From Desulfobacteraceae bacterium (lineage in GTDB: Bacteria > Desulfobacterota > Desulfobacteria > Desulfobacterales > Desulfobacteraceae), in contig JAFLJU010000440.1 of assembly GCA_022712835.1 (NCBI GenBank), positions 1 through 6,863 on the forward strand: DNA of 6,863 nucleotides, in the 5' to 3' direction. Shown one piece after another: positions 1 to 5,514 of the stretch. The number at the start of each line of letters is the position of its first letter. The stretch's first letter is position 1. The notes beneath the pieces are model-generated. The model made no database searches. It was not told the origin of the DNA and was given only the letters and a program-made list of their open reading frames with translations. The position numbers were made by a program, and so were the translations under genes.

Positions 1-97
1 TAACCACCAAAATCACCGGCTTGCCCGTGTGCATTTTGATTGTTAGATATCTAAGATTATAGTGATATGATCTCTTAAAAGACCCTTTTTGGCATCA

Positions 98-192
98 AAA
101 TGGGGTCGCTAAGAGCTGTTTTTGGAAGATCTCTGGAAAAACTTTTTTTATAAACAATGGTTTATGTGGTTTTGCTTGGTCCGACCCCATTT
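98..192. repeat. 95-bp segment bounded by inverted 11-mers, possible small mobile element remnant
   Basis: The 11-mer AAATGGGGTCG at 98-108 returns as its exact reverse complement CGACCCCATTT at 182-192, about 73 bases apart. The interior has no coding sense. The element ends where a simple repeat and then a headless thioredoxin frame begin. The pattern fits a small non-autonomous palindromic element, for instance of the REP/RAYT or MITE kind, but I see no transposase and no certain target-site duplication. The inverted match is seen directly; its mobile nature is inferred. Confidence 0.4.
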
Positions 193-233
193 CATTCATT
201 TCACCATTTCACCCATTTCACCATTCACATTTC
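193..233. repeat. CATTTCAC-type short tandem repeat
   Basis: CATTTCAC occurs at 197-204, 205-212 and 214-221. Shorter degenerate copies flank these at 193-197 and 222-233. The tract lies between the inverted-repeat segment and the thioredoxin remnant. When translated in the frame of the remnant it gives only a His/Phe/Thr-rich low-complexity stretch, so it is not original protein sequence. Confidence 0.6.
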
Positions 234-408
234 AAAAAAGTTTGGTGTCCGCGGAGTGCCCGCTTTGTTCTTTTTAAAATCTGACTCGGAGAAGATAAGC
301 GGAGTACCCGGTTATATTGAACCGGAAGTCTTTTTGAAAATGCTGGAATTTATTCATACCGAAAGCTATAAAAAAATACAGTTTTCTGAATATAGTAAAA
401 CCATATAA
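232..408 (+). pseudogene. C-terminal remnant of a thioredoxin-fold protein
   Basis: About 58 codons survive of what looks like a thioredoxin-like (SoxW/DsbA-side) protein. The segment KKFGVRGVPALFFLKSD has the beta strand with the cis-proline loop (GVP), and PGYIEPEVFLKMLEF matches the usual closing strand and C-terminal helix. The N-terminal half, including the CxxC active site, is absent. In its place the frame runs back through the CATTTCAC repeat to an ATG at 157 that has no ribosome binding site. The open frame 157-408 is therefore most likely a chance read-in to a truncated gene, not a working reductase. It ends at TAA 406-408 and converges on cbiK. The thioredoxin assignment rests on motif resemblance only. 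Confidence 0.5.
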
Positions 409-508
409 CGGCCACGGGCCGACTTAGGTTTTTAACTTAAGCGGTCCACAGCAATAGTTGAAACCCTAAAATCTGTTATCATGGGAGTTTCATATAAACC
501 TTAGTATG

Positions 509-533
509 GCCGGAGCAAATACCATGCTCCGGC
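509..533 (-). terminator. Stem-loop downstream of cbiK, probable transcript end
   Basis: GCCGGAGCA (509-517) and TGCTCCGGC (525-533) form a perfect 9-bp GC-rich stem with a 7-nt loop. It lies 9 nt beyond the cbiK stop codon on the minus strand. The sequence that follows on the minus strand is only weakly T-rich, so this may be a weak or factor-assisted terminator, or a 3'-end stabilising hairpin. It could also end transcripts arriving from the plus-strand remnant gene. Confidence 0.45.
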
Positions 534-542
534 TATGCAGGT

Positions 543-1535
543 TTATTTAAGCTCGATACCGGCATCCCTGGCAGCATCCACTGCATTGTTTACAAAGATA
601 TCCGTCACTCCGTCATTTTCACCTAACCCCTTGGCGATGGTAACAACTTTAAACCCATTTTTGATCAGAATAGATTTCCAGGAATCCTCTTCATCACTGG
701 CCATATCATTTAAAGTGTGATCACCGGCAACGATCATAAAAGGCTTGAGCATCACTTTTTTGACACCGTACAGTCTTAAAGCGTCCATGGCATCTTCAAG
801 ACCGGGGTAGCCTTCCACATTACCGATAACTGTTACAATATTCGGATACATCCTACGCATCTTTGCGGCAAATTCAAGATAGGCTCCACCATTGCCGGGA
901 AAATATTCATTCCCGTGTCCCATATAAATAATGCCTGCTTTTTCTTTTTCTGCAAGCTTGACGTCAGGGGCCATTGCTTTGGCAAGCCTTGTAATGTCAT
1001 CGGAATATGGAAATTTTGTGCCATAGGTTCCCAGCAGGGGTCTGCCCAGAGCAATTTTATTAAAAGGTTTATACTTTGGTTTTTTTAAGGTTCCCATATC
1101 CATAAGAGCATTAACATATGTGTGCAGATCAAGAAATTCTTCCCCCATGGAAACATGGGTTGGCTGAATGACGATATTACTATACCCGTCATTTTGTAAA
1201 TCAGCTATGGTTGCAAGTGGAGTTTTAACATTCAGGATATCTTTGGGTATTTCAGGATGTGCCTTGATATACTTTGGATCATCAGCCCGGTGCTGCCATT
1301 TTTTACGAATAATATTTGATGTAAATGCTATCCGCACCCTGGTATTGGGGAATTTTTCCTCAATGCTGTTTTGGATACTGATAAGATCCTGGAGTGCAGG
1401 CTCTATGGTGGTGCCAAACATGGCAAGAACAACGGCATTTTTGTGTACCACCTTGTAATCACCGCTTGCTTGACAACTTATTGCAGTCATGGAGAGCATG
1501 ATTGCAACCATGAAAAAAAAGGACATAAACTTCAC
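543..1535 (-). CDS. cbiK: Exported sirohydrochlorin cobaltochelatase (CbiK, periplasmic type)
   Basis: Class II chelatase of the CbiK family, which inserts Co2+ (Fe2+ in vitro) into sirohydrochlorin in anaerobic cobalamin synthesis. I chose the GTG start at 1535: GGAGG (1541-1545) lies 5 nt upstream, while the in-frame ATG at 1547 would overlap that Shine-Dalgarno. The product is 330 residues. It opens with MKFM, a hydrophobic run and a likely signal peptidase site near SCQA|SG, so it should be exported, as reported for the Desulfovibrio periplasmic CbiK. Numbered from the ATG at 1547, the key chelatase motifs are PTHVSMGEEF (His131, Glu136), MGHGNEYFPG (His211) and AGDHTLNDM (His277). Two half-domains span roughly residues 36-165 and 200-330. 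The gene stands alone, divergent from the metal importer, with a B12 riboswitch in its leader. What a secreted chelatase does is unsettled; heme or metal handling has been proposed for the family. The family assignment is very firm, the start fairly firm. Confidence 0.93.
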   Translation of the reverse strand: MKFMSFFFMVAIMLSMTAISCQASGDYKVVHKNAVVLAMFGTTIEPALQDLISIQNSIEEKFPNTRVRIAFTSNIIRKKWQHRADDPKYIKAHPEIPKDILNVKTPLATIADLQNDGYSNIVIQPTHVSMGEEFLDLHTYVNALMDMGTLKKPKYKPFNKIALGRPLLGTYGTKFPYSDDITRLAKAMAPDVKLAEKEKAGIIYMGHGNEYFPGNGGAYLEFAAKMRRMYPNIVTVIGNVEGYPGLEDAMDALRLYGVKKVMLKPFMIVAGDHTLNDMASDEEDSWKSILIKNGFKVVTIAKGLGENDGVTDIFVNNAVDAARDAGIELK

Positions 1536-1540
1536 AATAA

Positions 1541-1545
1541 CCTCC
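1541..1545 (-). promoter_or_regulatory. Shine-Dalgarno deciding the cbiK GTG start
   Basis: GGAGG on the minus strand sits 5 nt before GTG 1535 and overlaps the ATG at 1547, ruling against that ATG. The first two G of GGAGG close a small CCAT/ATGG hairpin (1553-1556 with 1544-1547). A competing GGTCTGG/CCAGACC hairpin (1555-1561 with 1571-1577) shares bases 1555-1556 with it. This is a plausible on/off switch for translation under the upstream riboswitch, but that is inference. Confidence 0.6.
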
Positions 1546-1657
1546 ATTTTTCATGGTCTGGAAAAAAATCCCAGACCAATTTTAATAATTGACCCAGGAT
1601 ATCCCATGCTTTCCCCGGATAGTGTATGTATTGTCCGCTTTTTTTCCGAAAAAGAGG

Positions 1658-1836
1658 AACAGATTTTCAGGCAGGTCTTCTGACTTTCGGATCATTCGCT
1701 ATTCACGCCTTCCCATCCGTTTTTCCAGACAGTGACTATATTGTGAATTTGTCCCCGATTACAGCGGCGGGCCCATCCTGGATTTGCACCAGGTTCCCTT
1801 TTTATCCACATAGTGGATACCTGAAAATATCCTGTT
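1658..1836 (-). promoter_or_regulatory. Cobalamin (adenosylcobalamin) riboswitch upstream of cbiK
   Basis: Read on the minus strand, all the conserved parts of the B12 aptamer appear in order: GGTGCAAATCC, the core CCCGCCGCTGTAA followed by CGGGGAC (about 1752-1773), GTCACTG (1730-1736), GGGAAGGC (1707-1714) and the B12 box AAGTCAGAAGACCTGCC (1670-1686). The closing P1 stem pairs ATTTTCAGG (1828-1820) with CCTGAAAAT (1671-1663). It extends through AACAG (1836-1832) with CTGTT (1662-1658), after skipping a few bases. About 120 nt separate the aptamer from the GTG start. I see no hairpin followed by a T-run there, so repression by B12 probably acts on translation initiation. It faces away from the importer operon and cannot control it directly. 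Confidence 0.95.
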
Positions 1837-1841
1837 AAAAG

Positions 1842-1857
1842 TAATTGAACTCAATTA
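1842..1857. promoter_or_regulatory. Inverted repeat TAATTG-N4-CAATTA between the divergent genes
   Basis: TAATTG (1842-1847) and CAATTA (1852-1857) are exact inverted copies separated by four bases. They lie just upstream of the riboswitch 5' end, where the cbiK promoter must be, and about 85-100 bp upstream of the sigma-54-like element for cbiM. This could be an operator or activator site. The region is AT-rich, so chance is possible. Confidence 0.25.
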
Positions 1858-1939
1858 ATAAATCAAGGGTAATTTTATCAAAAATATAATGCTTGACAGC
1901 TGACAGGTTTTATCTTATTTGATAATGAATTTAATTGGC

Positions 1940-1955
1940 TGGCATGAAGTCTGCT
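1940..1955 (+). promoter_or_regulatory. Sigma-54-type promoter candidate for the importer operon
   Basis: TGGCATGAAGTCTGCT matches the -24/-12 consensus TGGCACG-N4-TTGCW at all but two defined positions. It keeps the essential GG (1941-1942) and GC (1953-1954) exactly 10 bases apart. Transcription would begin near 1966, giving a leader of roughly 140 nt before cbiM that includes the terminator hairpin at 1996-2044. No activator gene is in the window. A sigma-70-like alternative, with TTGACA at 1893-1898 and a weak -10 near 1916-1926, cannot be excluded. Confidence 0.42.
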
Positions 1956-1995
1956 GTTATTTATTGCTTATTTTATAATTATAAAAACTAATTTG

Positions 1996-2044
1996 ACCAC
2001 GAAGGTTTGCGTATTTTCTTATACCGGCTTTGCGTGGTTTTTTT
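1996..2044 (+). terminator. Intrinsic terminator inside the cbiM leader (attenuator candidate)
   Basis: ACCACG (1996-2001) pairs with CGTGGT (2033-2038). AAG/CTT extends it past a bulge, and GTAT/ATAC closes an inner helix around a TTTCTT loop. Seven T follow at 2038-2044. This is a standard Rho-independent terminator shape on the plus strand. No plus-strand gene ends upstream, because cbiK is divergent, so the hairpin can act only on the cbiM leader or on stray antisense transcripts. I did not find a convincing antiterminator pairing. Confidence 0.6.
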
Positions 2045-2070
2045 GTATGCGGGGTAAGAAAATAATTTTT

Positions 2071-2094
2071 TAATTTCTATGAAATTATAAGGAG
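2071..2094 (+). promoter_or_regulatory. Inverted repeat abutting the cbiM ribosome binding site
   Basis: TAATTTC (2071-2077), a TAT spacer and GAAATTA (2081-2087) form a 7-bp inverted repeat. It ends 1 nt before the AAGGAG Shine-Dalgarno (2089-2094), which is 9 nt from the ATG at 2104. It may be a regulator site or an RNA hairpin stacking on the ribosome binding site. It does not match the published NikR palindromes that I know. Confidence 0.35.
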
Positions 2095-2103
2095 TTTTTT
2101 ATT

Positions 2104-3138
2104 ATGCATATGGCAGATGCTTTGATTTCCCCGGCAGTGGGCGGGGCTATGTGGGTCGCTACAGCTGGCCTGATTGGATATTGTTCAAAAAAAGTAAAAG
2201 AAGAGATTGATGATAGTAAAATTCCCCTGATGGGGGTGATCGGTGCGTTTATCTTTGCCGCTCAAATGATAAATTTTACCATACCGGCTACAGGTTCCAG
2301 CGGTCATCTTGGTGGAGGAATGATTTTAGCAATCCTGCTGGGACCTTATGCTGCTTTTTTGACAATGGCTTCCGTCCTGACGGTACAGGCACTCTTTTTT
2401 GCCGACGGAGGGCTGTTGGCACTGGGATGCAATATTTTTAACCTTGGATTCTTCCCCTGCTTTGTTGCCTATCCCTTTATTTATAAAAAAATTGTAGGAG
2501 ACAAGCCTTCTCAAAAATTGATACTCATAGGTGCAACCATTGCTGCGGTTGCAGGATTGCAGATGGGGGCCTTTTTTGTGGTTCTTCAGACCTTATTCTC
2601 AGGTATATCAGAGCTTCCATTCACAACATTTGTTTTGCTGGTACAACCCATTCATCTGGCCATCGGTATTGTAGAGGGTTTGGTTACATCTGCCGTGGTG
2701 ATTTTTGTGTGGAAAAGCCGACCTGAAATTTTACAGTCATCAATAAAATCGCAAGTTAACAAAGGATATTCCATCAAAAAGATTTTGACAGGTTTTGTTG
2801 TCGCCACCCTGGTTACCGGTTGTGCTTTGAGTTGGTTTGCCTCTGCCCATCCTGACGGATTGGAGTGGGCCATGTTTAAAACAGCCGGAGTCGAAGAGCT
2901 GGAGAGTCCGGAAAAGGGTCTTTATTCCTCTTTGGCAGCGATTCAGGAAAAAACCGCATTTTTACCCGATTATGGATTCAAATCAGGTAAAACAGACCAT
3001 TTGGAAGAAACAACACAGGCTTGGCCGGCTGTTGATCCCGGAACATCCATGTCCGGTCTTGTGGGCGGTGTTTTGACCCTTTGTCTGGCCGCTTTTATCG
3101 GTTTTGTTATTAAACGCAGGAAGGTAGTAAAAGTATAA
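2104..3138 (+). CDS. cbiM: ECF-type nickel/cobalt importer substrate-binding protein, CbiM/NikM fused to a PDGLE (NikN-like) tail
   Basis: This 344-residue membrane protein is the metal-binding S component of a CbiMNQO/NikMNQO importer. The start is set by AAGGAG 9 nt upstream. It gives the N-terminus Met-His-Met, in which the backbone, His2 and a second His (His68 in GSSGHLGGGM) build the metal site known from NikM structures. The next ATG, at 2110, would lose His2. Residues 1-205 are the CbiM core with about seven membrane segments (for example GAFIFAAQMINF and GGGMILAILLGPY). Residues 228-248 and 316-336 are further membrane spans. They flank an outside segment beginning PDGLEWAMF (250-258), the hallmark of the PDGLE domain that replaces a separate CbiN/NikN. 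The fused PDGLE layout is typical of nickel systems, so the transported ion is more likely Ni2+ than Co2+. It is the first gene of the operon with cbiQ and cbiO. Family firm, metal inferred. Confidence 0.93.
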   Translation: MHMADALISPAVGGAMWVATAGLIGYCSKKVKEEIDDSKIPLMGVIGAFIFAAQMINFTIPATGSSGHLGGGMILAILLGPYAAFLTMASVLTVQALFFADGGLLALGCNIFNLGFFPCFVAYPFIYKKIVGDKPSQKLILIGATIAAVAGLQMGAFFVVLQTLFSGISELPFTTFVLLVQPIHLAIGIVEGLVTSAVVIFVWKSRPEILQSSIKSQVNKGYSIKKILTGFVVATLVTGCALSWFASAHPDGLEWAMFKTAGVEELESPEKGLYSSLAAIQEKTAFLPDYGFKSGKTDHLEETTQAWPAVDPGTSMSGLVGGVLTLCLAAFIGFVIKRRKVVKV

Positions 3139-3162
3139 CTATACATGTCTGGGGAAAAAATA

Positions 3163-3192
3163 ACATGGGCAGGGCAATGTCCCGGCCCATGT
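3163..3192 (+). promoter_or_regulatory. Intercistronic hairpin before cbiQ
   Basis: ACATGGGC (3163-3170) pairs perfectly with GCCCATGT (3185-3192). GGG/CCC extends the helix past one mismatch, with a 6-nt loop. It ends 4 nt before the cbiQ ATG (3197), where a ribosome binding site would be expected. The nearest purine-rich Shine-Dalgarno-like run, GGGGA, is at 3151-3155. Folding the hairpin would bring it to about 11-12 nt from the start. No long T-run follows, so a terminator is unlikely. It probably sets cbiQ translation or protects the cbiM message. Confidence 0.5.
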
Positions 3193-3196
3193 TTCT

Positions 3197-4012
3197 ATGA
3201 ATATGGCAACTCTTGAAAATAAATTGTTTGATATAGGCTATATGGACACATTGGCGTCCGGTACAACCGGTCTGCATCAACTTGATCCCCGGGCAAAGCT
3301 TATTACGACACTGATATTTGTCAGCATGGTGGTTTCATTGGGAAAGTATGAAATTTCCATGATGATTCCATTTGTCATATATCCCATGGCTATGATTCTT
3401 TTAGGTGAACTGCCGTTTAACTATTTATTAAAAAAGATGGTATTGGTGGCACCTTTTGCAATATTAATCGGTATTTTTAATCCCTTCATGGATAGGGAGG
3501 TTCTTGTACAGATCGGATCTTTAGGTGTCTCAGGCGGATGGATCTCTTTTTTTTCCATCATGATGCGGTTTGGGTTAACAGTAAGCGCAGCCTTGATACT
3601 GATTTCCCTGACAGGTTTCAATGCCGTATGCATGGCACTTGAGAGACTGGGTGTTCCCAAGCCATTTGTGATTCAGCTTCTGTTCTTGTATCGATACCTT
3701 TTTGTACTGATTGATGAGGCATCACGGATGGTCCGGGCCAGATCGCTGCGCTCGTTTGGTTCAAGTGGAATGCATTTTAAAATTTTTGTCTCCTTAATCG
3801 GGCAATTGCTGTTACGAACATTGGATCGTGCCCAGCGTATCCACCTGGCCATGTGCTGCCGTGGATTTGACGGGCATATCCGTATCAACCGGCCCATGAA
3901 GTTCGGGTTTAACGAGATACGGTTTGTGCTCACCTGGTCATTGCTGTTTGTTTGTTTTCGATCCTATAATATACCTTTGAAAATTGGTGAATTGATTGCG
4001 GAGTATTTCTGA
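3197..4012 (+). CDS. cbiQ: ECF importer transmembrane coupling protein CbiQ (EcfT type)
   Basis: This 271-residue membrane protein links the CbiM/NikM binding protein to the ATPase. Early LDPRAKL (29-35) is the typical EcfT N-terminal motif. Hydrophobic spans lie near 36-48, 52-70, 80-98, 115-140 and 243-260. The long cytoplasmic coupling helices carry the two conserved Ala-Arg-X type motifs: ARS at 181-183 within RARSLRSF, and CRG at 221-223 within AMCCRGFDG. The second has Cys instead of the usual Ala. The start at ATG 3197 has an in-frame alternative at 3203, and neither has a close Shine-Dalgarno. A hairpin occupies the leader instead. The TGA stop overlaps the cbiO ATG by one base (TGATG), implying translational coupling. 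Full length for the family. Confidence 0.93.
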   Translation: MNMATLENKLFDIGYMDTLASGTTGLHQLDPRAKLITTLIFVSMVVSLGKYEISMMIPFVIYPMAMILLGELPFNYLLKKMVLVAPFAILIGIFNPFMDREVLVQIGSLGVSGGWISFFSIMMRFGLTVSAALILISLTGFNAVCMALERLGVPKPFVIQLLFLYRYLFVLIDEASRMVRARSLRSFGSSGMHFKIFVSLIGQLLLRTLDRAQRIHLAMCCRGFDGHIRINRPMKFGFNEIRFVLTWSLLFVCFRSYNIPLKIGELIAEYF

Positions 4013-4761
4013 TGAGCCACCATATTGTACAAGCTGATGACCTTCACTACACTTATCCCGATGGAACTGTCGGGATAGACAGTATCTCCTTTCGGATTAC
4101 ACATGGGGAGTCAGTGGCGTTGGTAGGGGCAAATGGTGCCGGAAAATCCACCTTGCTGCTTCATTTAAACGGGTGTTTGATTTCCTCCAAAGGAGATATC
4201 CGCATCGGTGACTATCCTTTAAATAAAAAAAACATAAAAGCCGTCAGGCGATCAGTGGGTATGGTATTCCAGAACCCTGACGACCAGCTATTTATGCCAA
4301 CTGTTTTTGATGATGTTGCTTTTGGCCCGATAAACCTTGGGATGCATGAATCCAAAGTGAAAAAAAAGGTTCTCCATGCCCTTGAGACCGTGGGTGCTGA
4401 ACATCTTATAAATCGTCTGCCATATAAATTGTCTGGTGGTGAAAAGCGTGCTGCTGCCATTGCAACCGTGCTTGCCGTCTCACCCGACGTCCTGGTAATG
4501 GATGAGCCGACTTCCAATCTGGACCCCATGTCGCGGAAACGTCTCATCAATCTTTTAAAAACATTTGAGCATACCAAAATTATCGCCACCCATGATCTAG
4601 ATATGGCTTTGGATTTGTGCGAGCGAACCATTGTCCTGCATAAAGGAAAAATTACAGCTGATGGCCCGACAATGGATCTTTTTAATGATGCGGGTCTTCT
4701 TGCCCGCAGCGGTCTTGAAAAACCATTAGGGATGCAGGGATGTCCTGTATGCAATAGATAA
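4012..4761 (+). CDS. cbiO: ECF importer ATP-binding protein CbiO, with a C-terminal CPVC motif
   Basis: This 249-residue cytoplasmic ATPase powers metal import. Walker A is GANGAGKST (39-47), the Q-loop is at Gln87 in VFQNPDDQLF, the signature is LSGGEKR (140-146), Walker B is VLVMDEPT (160-167), the D-loop is SNLD (168-171) and the switch histidine is His194 (IATHD). QNPDDQLF is typical of the ECF/CbiO branch. The start at 4012 overlaps the cbiQ stop, and GGAG (4000-4003) inside cbiQ serves as ribosome binding site 8 nt away. The protein ends in MQGCPVCNR. A CxxC only three residues from the end is not part of the ATPase fold and could bind metal. One ATPase gene is present, so a CbiO homodimer is expected. 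Confidence 0.95.
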   Translation: MSHHIVQADDLHYTYPDGTVGIDSISFRITHGESVALVGANGAGKSTLLLHLNGCLISSKGDIRIGDYPLNKKNIKAVRRSVGMVFQNPDDQLFMPTVFDDVAFGPINLGMHESKVKKKVLHALETVGAEHLINRLPYKLSGGEKRAAAIATVLAVSPDVLVMDEPTSNLDPMSRKRLINLLKTFEHTKIIATHDLDMALDLCERTIVLHKGKITADGPTMDLFNDAGLLARSGLEKPLGMQGCPVCNR

Positions 4762-4851
4762 CCGGAAAACCAGTCTTTTATCCCAATCAAAATGGATTAC
4801 ACAGTCGGATAGGATGAGTTGAAGCGTTTGTATGAATAAATAAGGTTAGTT

Positions 4852-5286
4852 ATGGATAGAAACTATAGGAAAAAGATCTGTATTATTGACGGCCAGGGTG
4901 GTGGAATCGGTTCTACGATTATCAAGCGGCTCAAGGAGCGGTTTGATGAGAAGGTGGAAGTGATTGCTCTGGGTACCAATGCCATTGCAACGGCCCAGAT
5001 GCTCAAAGCAAGAGCAAACAAAGGTGCTTCTGGCAGCAACGCTATTGTCAGGACCGTTAAAAAAGCAGATGTAATTATCGGGCCTATGGGCATAATCATT
5101 CCGCATGCCATGATGGGGGAAGTCAGCTGTGCCATGGCAGAAGCGGTCTGTCTGTCCGATGCCCAAAAAATACTTTTGCCCTTGACCCAGGAAAATGTCG
5201 CCATTGTCGGTGTGACCGGGCTGCCGCTGCCCCAACTGGTGGATGAACTCATTGATACACATTTGTCATTTTTAAGTAAGGAGTAA
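4852..5286 (+). CDS. DUF3842 family protein, Rossmann-like, unknown function
   Basis: This 144-residue soluble protein has no signal peptide and resembles the DUF3842 family. It opens with KKICIIDGQGGGIG (7-20), a beta strand followed by a glycine-rich loop like the nucleotide-binding turn of a Rossmann fold. GTNAIAT (41-47), GPMGI (77-81, followed by His85) and VTGLPLPQLVDELI (121-134) are further ordered-looking segments. Cys93, Cys100 and His85 could be metal ligands, but that is speculation. AAGGT at 4842-4846 serves as the ribosome binding site. The gene lies 90 nt after cbiO and 7 nt before cooT, and shares the latter's Shine-Dalgarno within its last codons. The context points to nickel handling or nickel enzyme maturation. 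No function is established, to my knowledge. Confidence 0.8.
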   Translation: MDRNYRKKICIIDGQGGGIGSTIIKRLKERFDEKVEVIALGTNAIATAQMLKARANKGASGSNAIVRTVKKADVIIGPMGIIIPHAMMGEVSCAMAEAVCLSDAQKILLPLTQENVAIVGVTGLPLPQLVDELIDTHLSFLSKE

Positions 5287-5293
5287 AGAAACT

Positions 5294-5485
5294 ATGTGTG
5301 AAGCAAATGCATATATTATGGAAGAAGACAAAGAAAAGCTGGTGATGGAAGCCGTGGACAAGGTTGATCCGGTTGAGGATGGCGTTCTCCTGGTCTCTAT
5401 TTTTGGTGAACAAAAATTCATCAAGGGGCATATTCTTTCGCTTTCGCTTGTGGATCACAAGATATATATTAAATCTCAACAATGA
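5294..5485 (+). CDS. cooT: CooT family small nickel-binding protein
   Basis: This 63-residue protein starts MCEANAYI. The Cys directly after the initiator Met is the conserved nickel ligand of CooT, which binds one Ni2+ per homodimer in Rhodospirillum rubrum and serves nickel insertion into carbon monoxide dehydrogenase. The rest is a compact beta-rich domain: EKLVMEAVDKV, then GVLLVSIFGEQKFIKGHI, then LVDHKIYI, which fits the family throughout its length. GGAG (5280-5283) lies 10 nt upstream, overlapping the end of the DUF3842 gene, so the two are probably co-translated. No carbon monoxide dehydrogenase gene is in the window. CooT-like proteins also occur in bacteria without that operon, so the client enzyme is open. 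Confidence 0.85.
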   Translation: MCEANAYIMEEDKEKLVMEAVDKVDPVEDGVLLVSIFGEQKFIKGHILSLSLVDHKIYIKSQQ

Positions 5486-5514
5486 TGTTTTTTTTAAATA
5501 AAGGAAATATTAAA

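Noticed and set aside
1..34. Minus-strand reading from CAT at 32-34 giving MHTGKPVILVV, which resembles the start of a thioredoxin-like domain
   Set aside because: Only 11 residues before the window edge, no ribosome binding site, and opposite in strand to the thioredoxin remnant. Too little to support a gene or an inversion.
157..408. Complete 83-residue gene starting at ATG 157
   Set aside because: The first 26 residues come from the inverted-repeat segment and a simple repeat, there is no ribosome site, and the thioredoxin active site is missing. Treated as a truncated remnant from about 232.
1893..1926. Sigma-70 promoter for cbiM using TTGACA (1893-1898)
   Set aside because: The -35 is perfect, but at 17-nt spacing the -10 is poor (TATTTG). 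The better GATAAT (1921-1926) is only 15 nt from CTGACA (1900-1905). Kept only as an alternative to the sigma-54-like element.
4212..4790. Long minus-strand open frame of 192 codons opposite cbiO
   Set aside because: It lies antisense to a complete ABC ATPase with all motifs, and its translation looks like a shadow frame with no recognisable domain.
4846..5262. Two long minus-strand frames opposite the DUF3842 gene
   Set aside because: Both are shadows of a conserved plus-strand gene with a proper ribosome site. They show no recognisable motif and no upstream signal.
5482..5514. Cytochrome start at ATG 5482 overlapping the cooT stop
   Set aside because: It would put eleven residues ahead of the signal peptide. 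ATG 5515 has a proper AAAGGAA site and a standard signal sequence.
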